Source: Spirochaetales bacterium
GTDB lineage: Bacteria > Spirochaetota > Spirochaetia > Treponematales > Treponemataceae
Direction: 5' to 3'
Assembly: GCA_003252395.1 (NCBI GenBank)
Contig: QKEL01000009.1
Span: forward strand, 779,580-843,579
DNA length: 64,000 nt
Within the stretch, counting starts at the first letter, position 1. Every line of letters starts with the position of its first letter. The position numbers were made by a program, and so were the translations under genes. Of this stretch, positions 58,322-64,000 are shown one piece after another. A model generated the notes under the pieces. That model searched no databases, was not told where the DNA came from, and saw only the letters and a list, made by a program, of their open reading frames with translations.

Positions 58322-59126
58322 ATTGGTAGCGACTGCTATACACCCGTTCGTGCAGGAACCGCCGATCCTCTTCCTGCATGTCGGAAACCCTTGCCGTAAA
58401 AATCGTCGTTAGCCGATCAAGGGATGTGAGGCCGGCGCAAACCGCCGAAAAGCGAACGCGCCGATTGCCGTATTCAAGGGCAAAACGAAGCTCGTCGCCC
58501 TCCTTCCATTGTCGGGCTGCCTCTTTCGAAATGGTAAACCCGAAGGCATTTTCGTCCGCGAAAATCAATACGCCCGTTTGGTTCGACAAAGGTCGTTCCC
58601 CCGTTCCCAATCGTTGGATTACGTACTCGAAAATCCGGGCCGCATGGAACCGTAAATCCTTAAAGCCGAGCTTATCCGCCAATATTTCAATGTGCTCGCG
58701 GCGTTCCCCGTACAGGGTCGGGTCCGGAAATACGTGTTCCAAGGGGAATTCCTCGGTGGGACGGGCTAGGGCTTGGCCGTAAGGGTTATCAAGATAAAGA
58801 ACCGGGACGGATCCGCCGCTTCGGGCTTGCGGTTCCTTATACATATGCTCGCCAATCCGTAATTGGCTCGACGTGCCGATCGGACCGCGCGTATGAACGG
58901 AATCAAAGTAAAACCCCCGTTGCCGGTGGGAAAAATACACCCGCACCGGGGAATGTAAGGGGACGTCCAGCGGATTCGATATGGTAAGGCAGTCATCCTG
59001 AAGACGATAGTCGTCGGACGGAATGGCGAGGCAGGCGGAGCCGAATACCAGTAAAAGCTCCGGATTATCCTCAATGAGGCTTTTGATAACGTATTCCCTT
59101 TCAATTCGAGAGAGCGCCGTTTCCAT
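58320..59126 (-). CDS. YcgR/PilZ-like protein
   Basis: 268 residues. A YcgR-N-like beta region (ISNPLDVPLHSPVRVYFSHR, then RGFYFDSVHTRGPIGTSS) is followed by a linker with FPDPTLYGERREHIEILADK. A C-terminal PilZ-like region (DELRFALEYGNRRVRFSAVC, RVSDMQEEDRRFLHERV) ends it, though the RxxxR c-di-GMP motif is not obvious. I chose ATG 59126 (METALSRIERE) because AGGGGA precedes it. It overlaps the next minus-strand gene by 26 bp. The PilZ call is tentative. Confidence 0.5.
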   Translation of the reverse strand: METALSRIEREYVIKSLIEDNPELLLVFGSACLAIPSDDYRLQDDCLTISNPLDVPLHSPVRVYFSHRQRGFYFDSVHTRGPIGTSSQLRIGEHMYKEPQARSGGSVPVLYLDNPYGQALARPTEEFPLEHVFPDPTLYGERREHIEILADKLGFKDLRFHAARIFEYVIQRLGTGERPLSNQTGVLIFADENAFGFTISKEAARQWKEGDELRFALEYGNRRVRFSAVCAGLTSLDRLTTIFTARVSDMQEEDRRFLHERVYSSRYQ

Positions 59127-59709
59127 CAGTGTCCCCTGAAAATAGAAGGTCCCATACAACCCATTGGGCGTCTTCTTTGACGAAAGTAACGGTATATAAC
59201 CGCATCTTCGCGAGTTTATCGGTTCCCGACGCGAACCGCACGACGGGTTTTTCGGGATCGTCCTCACGAGCGGCCGAAAAGCGTACCGTTTCCGGCTTAT
59301 CCAACTCTTTCAATCTATAATTCACCAAAACTGGCAACCAGGGACGTTTATTTGAAAAGGCCGAAGGATCCAACGCCCCGCTTTTAAGCGAAACGGCAAT
59401 GCGGCGCGATGCCGCTAAAAGCTCATTTCCCATGGACGTGTAATCAAGAATGCCGATAGTCCCAAACGACGGGTATATGGCCGAACCGGGGCTTCCGTTT
59501 GAGGGCGTCAGTAAGGGAAAGGTTTCATTGCCTCCCGGGAGGTTTTTTCCGGGCAATTCCTTACCGATTTCTTGATCGGGACTTTCGGTCCATTCGATAG
59601 AATTAAAGCGCTGTTCGGCGCTTTGCCTCAAATCTTGGGGCAGCGACAGCCGCGTGAATACTCCGATGAATAAGAGAACAAAGAGGGATCGACGCTTCAA
59701 GGGAACCAT
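59101..59709 (-). CDS. Secreted protein, unrecognised
   Basis: I do not recognise this gene. It is 202 residues. The N-terminal signal (RRSLFVLLFIGVFTRLSLPQ) suggests export. The rest has a beta-rich C-terminal part (MRLYTVTFVKEDAQWVVWDLLFSGD) that resembles NTF2-like folds. ATG 59709 has GGAG 5 nt upstream. It is divergent from aconitase and overlaps the PilZ-like gene by 26 bp, so the two are probably cotranscribed. Confidence 0.6.
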   Translation of the reverse strand: MVPLKRRSLFVLLFIGVFTRLSLPQDLRQSAEQRFNSIEWTESPDQEIGKELPGKNLPGGNETFPLLTPSNGSPGSAIYPSFGTIGILDYTSMGNELLAASRRIAVSLKSGALDPSAFSNKRPWLPVLVNYRLKELDKPETVRFSAAREDDPEKPVVRFASGTDKLAKMRLYTVTFVKEDAQWVVWDLLFSGDTDGNGALSN

Positions 59710-59814
59710 TTTCTCCTGAAATACTATATCATGCGACCCTAGTCTGGACAATCTCGATCGATACATATACAGTGGGGTTAAAGATCTTTTTTGCTTGTAG
59801 AGAGGAGCGACTCA

Positions 59815-61776
59815 ATGGCTTTAACCTTGACCGAGAAAATATTGAAAAACCATCTTGTCGAACCGGTTGGCGAACTCCCCGCCCGCGGTGCCGATATCGC
59901 CGTGCGCATTGATCAGACCCTTACGCAGGACGCGACGGGAACCATGGCGTATCTTCAGTTCGAGACCATCGGTCTTGACCGGGTTAAAACCGACGTTTCC
60001 GTATCGTATATCGACCATAATACCCTTCAGGAAGATTTCAAGAACATGGACGACCATCGCTACCTCCAAAGCATTGCCTCCCGGTATGGGCTTTGGTTCT
60101 CAAGGGTAGGAAACGGTATTTGCCATCAGGTCCATTTGGAGCGCTTCGGGGCGCCGGGGAAGACCCTTCTCGGCTCCGATTCTCACACGCCCACCGGCGG
60201 CGGTATCGGCATGCTCGCCATCGGCGCGGGGGGCTTAGACGTGGCGGTCGCGATGGGCGGCGGCGCCTTCCACCTAAGCATGCCCAAGGTTTTCGGGGTA
60301 CGGCTTACCGGAACGCTCAGGCCGGGAGTCTCGGCGAAAGACGTGATTCTGGAAGTGCTTCGCCGCGAAACCGTGAAGGGCGGCGTGGGCAGCGTATACG
60401 AATATTTCGGGCCCGGAGTTGCCGGCCTTTCCGTTCCGCAGCGAGCCACCATCACCAATATGGGAGCGGAGCTGGGGGCTACCTGCAGTGTGTTCCCCTC
60501 GGACGAGACTACCCGCCGCTTTATGGCGCTCATGGGCCGCGAGGACGACTTCACCGCCCTTGAGGCCGATGAGGGAGCCACCTACGACAAGATAATCGAG
60601 ATTGACCTTACCGCCCTGGAATCTATGGCGGCTCAGCCCCATTCCCCCGATGCGGTCGGAACGGTTTCCTCCCTTGCGGGGAAGCCGGTTACGCAGGTCG
60701 TAATAGGCTCGTGCACGAATAGTTCGCTGGACGACCTGACGGCCGTGGCTTCCATCGTGAAAGGGAAGCACGTCGCGCCGGGAGTGGAAGCGGGTATAGC
60801 CCCGGGAAGCCGGCAAACGTTGATGGCGGCGGAAAAGTCCGGCGTGCTCGGCGAGCTTATCAGGGCGGGGTTCCGTATCCTGGAAAGCGCGTGCGGCCCG
60901 TGCATCGGCATGGGGTTCGCCCCGAATTCCGGAGGAGTTTCCGTCCGAACCTTCAACCGAAATTTCAAGGGCAGGTCCGGCACGCCCGACGCCTCAGTCT
61001 ACCTCGTATCCCCGGAAACCGCTGCCGCTACGGCGATTGCGGGCATGATTACCGATCCCGTGACCATGGCGCTCGCGCTCTCCGAAAACCGGTCCTCGTT
61101 TACCCTCCCCCCGGACTATTTCTTCCGCGACGACAATATGCTCATCGCGCCCCTCCCCCTGGAAGAGGCCAAGAAGACCGAAATTATTCGCGGCCCGAAC
61201 ATTAAGCCCTGCCCTACCGGCCCCGAGCTTCCCGACTCATTGGAGCTTCCCGTTCTCTTGAAGGCCGCGGACAATGTGTCAACGGACGATATCATGCCCG
61301 CCGGGGCGAAGGTGCTCCCGCTCCGCTCGAATATACCGGAAATTTCCAAATTCACCTTCGAACGACTGGACACGAGCTTTTACGCCAGGGCCAAGGACGC
61401 CGCCGGCTGTTTCGTCGTCGGCGGGGAAAACTACGGACAGGGTTCCTCCCGGGAACATGCGGCCCTAGCTCCGATGTACCTCGGAGTGCGCGCGGTTCTG
61501 GTCAAGTCCTTCGCACGCATACACAAGGCCAATCTCATCAATTACGGGATTATTCCCCTGGTTTTCGATAATCCCGCGGACTATGACAAAATCGCCCAAG
61601 GCGACGTGCTCGAATTCTCGGGCATTAAGCGCTCACTGGAAGAAGGCGGTCCCTTCCTGCTCCTGCGGAAATCCGACGGATACCGGTTCACGGCCAAAAA
61701 TGACCTTGACGAACGGTCCCGGAAGGTACTGCTGGTGGGAGGATTGGCCGCCTGGACAAGGATCGGCGGTCAATAA
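59815..61776 (+). CDS. Aconitate hydratase (aconitase)
   Basis: 653 residues, the short aconitase type related to homoaconitase/IPM isomerase and not the 890-residue AcnA. Fe-S cysteines are in VVIGSCTNSSLDD and SACGPCIGMGFAPNSGG. The swivel domain has YGQGSSREHAALAPMYLG with the catalytic region. It isomerises citrate to isocitrate; many treponemes lack a full TCA cycle, so the role may be in glutamate synthesis. The ATG has AGGAG 8 nt before it, and its stop overlaps the HD gene start. Confidence 0.9.
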   Translation: MALTLTEKILKNHLVEPVGELPARGADIAVRIDQTLTQDATGTMAYLQFETIGLDRVKTDVSVSYIDHNTLQEDFKNMDDHRYLQSIASRYGLWFSRVGNGICHQVHLERFGAPGKTLLGSDSHTPTGGGIGMLAIGAGGLDVAVAMGGGAFHLSMPKVFGVRLTGTLRPGVSAKDVILEVLRRETVKGGVGSVYEYFGPGVAGLSVPQRATITNMGAELGATCSVFPSDETTRRFMALMGREDDFTALEADEGATYDKIIEIDLTALESMAAQPHSPDAVGTVSSLAGKPVTQVVIGSCTNSSLDDLTAVASIVKGKHVAPGVEAGIAPGSRQTLMAAEKSGVLGELIRAGFRILESACGPCIGMGFAPNSGGVSVRTFNRNFKGRSGTPDASVYLVSPETAAATAIAGMITDPVTMALALSENRSSFTLPPDYFFRDDNMLIAPLPLEEAKKTEIIRGPNIKPCPTGPELPDSLELPVLLKAADNVSTDDIMPAGAKVLPLRSNIPEISKFTFERLDTSFYARAKDAAGCFVVGGENYGQGSSREHAALAPMYLGVRAVLVKSFARIHKANLINYGIIPLVFDNPADYDKIAQGDVLEFSGIKRSLEEGGPFLLLRKSDGYRFTAKNDLDERSRKVLLVGGLAAWTRIGGQ

Positions 61777-63095
61777 TGCCGGGCGGGGTGTCATCGCCGA
61801 TCCGCGCGCTCGATCCCGACAGGTTTCAAGTGCCGGTTCGCGATCCCGTATGGAAACACGTTTGGCTTTCGGAACCCCTGCGGGACATTTACGGTTCCGC
61901 CCCGTTTCTCAGGCTTTACCGGATAAAACAGCTCGGACCGACCGAGTTGATATATCCCGGCGCGACCCATAGCCGAGCGTCCCATTCAGTCGGGGTTTAT
62001 GCCCTCGCCTTTCGGCTTTTACGGGTACTCGTTTCCCGCGGCGCGGACCGATGGGTTACGGATACGGGTTGCGCTTCCTTTCTCGCCGCGGCCTTGCTCC
62101 ACGACCTTGGCCACTTTCCGTACACCCACTCCCTGAAGGAACTGCCTTTGGAAAACCACGAGGCACTGACGGCGGCCTTGATGCGATCAGAGCCTCTTCG
62201 GTCCCTTATCGGCGATTCGGGCGGCGATCCCGACATGGCCGCCGCGATCGTCAGTCCCGCCGCTGGGGAAACCCCTGGCGCCACCGGGGAGGATGCCGAA
62301 ACGGTCTTCTTCCAGTCCCTTTTATCGGGCGTTCTTGACCCGGACAAGCTTGATTACCTGAACCGCGACGCGTATTACTGTGGCGTTCCGTACGGCCTTC
62401 AGGACACCGAATACGTGCTATCCCGCGTGCAGCCTGACCGTCGGCGCGGCATTGTCCTCGATTCGGAATCGGTGCTTTCCGTGGAAAGCGTATTGTTTTC
62501 CAAGTACCTCATGTACCGATCGGTATATTGGCACCGGCAAGTCCGTATCGCCACGGCAATGATGAAAAAATCCCTCTATGCGGTATTGCGCGATAAAACC
62601 GTATCGCCCGAAACCCTGTACTCGCTGGATGACGAGGGGCTCTACCGCCTTCTCGCATCCCTCGCTCACCCCGACGCTGAAATCGGCATGGGAATTCGGG
62701 AACGAAGGCTATATCGCATACTGGCTGAGTATCGCTTCAATGAGTCCGATCCGGGCATGAAACCTCTGGAAGATCTCGAACGGCGTTCGGAGGCGGAAAG
62801 GCATTTATCTGAGCGTATTACCCGCGAGACGGGAATTCGCCTGACCGAAGCTGACGTACTGATCGATATACCCGAACGAATATCGTTCGAAAGCGATCTG
62901 TTCGTGGCCGACGAGGCTAAACCGTTTAGCGAGAGCTCAACGGTTTTTAACCGCGCTACGGTAGACAAATTCACCGCCTCGCTCCGGAAGGTACGAATTG
63001 CGGTCAAGCCGGAGATTGCCCAAAGACTCAGCGGCTCCCGCCTGACGGGCGAAAACCTTGCGGAATGGACGGGCTTGCGTTACACTGTTGATTAG
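61776..63095 (+). CDS. HD-superfamily phosphohydrolase (dGTPase/SAMHD-like)
   Basis: 439 residues. The HD metal site is in ATHSRASHSVGVYALAFRLL (His) and AALLHDLGHFPYTHSLKE (HD), with DKLDYLNRDAYYCG later, as in dGTPases and the YdhJ-type proteins. The substrate could be a nucleotide triphosphate or another phosphate ester. The start uses the A of the aconitase TAA (TAATG), which suggests coupling. It is followed by the ComFB-type gene. Confidence 0.85.
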   Translation: MPGGVSSPIRALDPDRFQVPVRDPVWKHVWLSEPLRDIYGSAPFLRLYRIKQLGPTELIYPGATHSRASHSVGVYALAFRLLRVLVSRGADRWVTDTGCASFLAAALLHDLGHFPYTHSLKELPLENHEALTAALMRSEPLRSLIGDSGGDPDMAAAIVSPAAGETPGATGEDAETVFFQSLLSGVLDPDKLDYLNRDAYYCGVPYGLQDTEYVLSRVQPDRRRGIVLDSESVLSVESVLFSKYLMYRSVYWHRQVRIATAMMKKSLYAVLRDKTVSPETLYSLDDEGLYRLLASLAHPDAEIGMGIRERRLYRILAEYRFNESDPGMKPLEDLERRSEAERHLSERITRETGIRLTEADVLIDIPERISFESDLFVADEAKPFSESSTVFNRATVDKFTASLRKVRIAVKPEIAQRLSGSRLTGENLAEWTGLRYTVD

Positions 63096-63122
63096 GCAAC
63101 AGACGAGAGACCGGAGATATCC

Positions 63123-63836
63123 ATGGAAGTTCATAATCTGATGGAAGAAATAGTCTTTTCCCACGTAAACGATTTATTCGACGTGGCTAAAAAAGACAGG
63201 GCCGAATGGCTTACGTGCTCATGCGACCAATGCAGGCTGGACACGATATGTTACGTTTTGAATCGCGTACAGCCTCGCTATATTAAGTCCGCCCGGGGAC
63301 TTGCCCATAACCAAATGATCGAATCAACGGACCGCGCGCAACTCCAGGCCGATATAAACCGAATCGCCGTCGAGGGAATGAAACAGGTTTTGTCCAGTAA
63401 GCGGCCACACGCGGCCGCGCAGGAAAGCCTTCCCGCGGCGCCCGCCTTCAATTTCCCCACGATAGTAGGCCGCATTCTTAACGGCAATACCTTCGAGCCC
63501 GTTTCGAGCATATCGGTCGAGCTTTTAATAGACGGGGAGCGGGCGACCCCGATCGACCCCTCATGGGAAAATCCCTGCAAGATTACCGGGCATACTCCCG
63601 GTACGTATACGTTCTGGGTTATTCCGGTTTCTGCGAAGGCAGAACGGGAGAACAGGGTTTTTAACTTCGAAATTCGGGCCGCGATACCGGGCTTTGAGGA
63701 AGTTCACCATTACTTTGAGCTGGGATTAACGAGCGAAGCGTTGATTCGCACCGCCTACAACGCGGAGCATTCCTGTATCGTTCCGGACATCCACCTATTC
63801 CCCGTCGAGGACGAGCTCGATTCCATGCGGGACTGA
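63123..63836 (+). CDS. ComFB-family protein
   Basis: 237 residues. The N-terminal 1-90 is the ComFB domain (EEIVFSHVNDLFDV, then WLTCSCDQCRLDTICYVLNRVQPRY, with three cysteines that bind zinc). Family members have been reported to bind c-di-GMP in cyanobacteria. A beta-rich C-terminal part (PTIVGRILNGNTFEPVSSISVELLIDG) follows, unlike short ComFB proteins. It lies between the HD gene and the tRNA cluster. Confidence 0.85.
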   Translation: MEVHNLMEEIVFSHVNDLFDVAKKDRAEWLTCSCDQCRLDTICYVLNRVQPRYIKSARGLAHNQMIESTDRAQLQADINRIAVEGMKQVLSSKRPHAAAQESLPAAPAFNFPTIVGRILNGNTFEPVSSISVELLIDGERATPIDPSWENPCKITGHTPGTYTFWVIPVSAKAERENRVFNFEIRAAIPGFEEVHHYFELGLTSEALIRTAYNAEHSCIVPDIHLFPVEDELDSMRD

Positions 63837-63842
63837 CCATTC

Positions 63843-63871
63843 TTGACAGCGGAACTCGTTTTCTATAGACT
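63843..63871 (+). promoter_or_regulatory. Promoter of the tRNA cluster
   Basis: Perfect TTGACA (63843-63848), with TAGACT at 17-bp spacing or TATAGA at 15, just before tRNA-Pro. Confidence 0.65.
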
Positions 63872-63882
63872 GTAAAGCCTTA

Positions 63883-63955
63883 CGGGATGTAGCCTAGAGG
63901 CTAAGGCGTCTGGTTTGGGACCAGAAGATCGTAGGTTCGAATCCTATCATCCCGA
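63883..63955 (+). tRNA. tRNA-Pro (TGG anticodon)
   Basis: A 73-nt cloverleaf starts CGGGATG and ends CATCCCG plus discriminator A. The anticodon loop TTTGGGA holds TGG and the T-loop is TTCGAAT. CCA is not encoded. Confidence 0.95.
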
Positions 63956-63960
63956 TCCGG

Positions 63961-64000
63961 GGATCGTAGCTCATCCGGATAGAGCAACTGCCTTCTAAGC
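63961..64000 (+). tRNA. tRNA-Arg (TCT anticodon), cut by window end
   Basis: The 5' half of a tRNA beginning GGATCGTAGCTCA, with D-loop and anticodon loop CTTCTAA (TCT). The window ends within the anticodon stem. It lies 5 bp after tRNA-Pro. Confidence 0.85.

Overview
The window reads as chromosomal DNA of a GC-rich spirochaete close to Treponema. I infer this from a FlaA flagellar sheath protein of about the Treponema length (350 residues), a spirochaete-type radical SAM/SPASM protein, and a core set of HU, Lnt, bactofilin, response regulator, MutL, XseAB, Rho, IleS, Mfd and Rex in compact, mostly overlapping operons. I cannot name the species from the sequence.

Layout. 1-2.6 kb is decaying accessory DNA: an ISL3-type insertion sequence with several in-frame stops, followed by an alkaline phosphatase pseudogene. 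2.9-7.5 kb (minus strand) is a dTDP-rhamnose operon (vanZ-like, rfbA, rfbC, rfbD, rfbB) with a HEPN/nucleotidyltransferase gene pair between rfbC and rfbD. 7.9-13.7 kb holds a PLP decarboxylase, an AEC transporter, an M20 peptidase with a YfcC-type transporter, and a HAD phosphatase. 13.7-25.5 kb carries mfd, an unrecognised secreted protein, a degenerate receiver protein, two zinc-ribbon proteins, a lipoprotein, ileS, rex and an rlmK-like methyltransferase. 25.6-32.2 kb (minus) is rpmE, rho, cinA-like, bactofilin, a TPR stub, a response regulator, lnt, HU and rpsT. A string of RNA hairpins lies between rho and rpmE.

32.3-37.2 kb has a tiny zinc-ribbon gene with its own promoter and terminator, an acyltransferase, a DinG-type helicase with an intact-looking JAMM domain at its N-terminus, a free-standing tRNA-Glu unit, and an alarmone synthetase with C-terminal TPRs. 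37.3-46.5 kb (minus) is the most interesting stretch. A radical SAM/SPASM protein, a glycosyltransferase-like protein, a cytidylyltransferase-PseG-methyltransferase fusion and an ATP-grasp protein overlap one another and run on into a cell-wall amidase and a GerMN protein. flaA follows under its own strong promoter. I infer an undescribed surface or flagellar glycan pathway.

46.6-49.8 kb (plus) is xseA-xseB-mutL. 49.8-55.7 kb holds three TPR proteins, one ending in an Mrr-like domain, plus a metallophosphoesterase and a ParB-like protein. 55.7-58.3 kb is a partner-switching module (SpoIIE-type phosphatase, STAS antagonist, HATPase). 58.3-64 kb has a PilZ-like protein, a secreted protein, aconitase, an HD phosphohydrolase, a ComFB protein and the start of a tRNA-Pro/tRNA-Arg cluster. 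Several promoter-proximal genes lack a Shine-Dalgarno and start only 7-9 nt after a -10 box, which suggests leaderless mRNAs.
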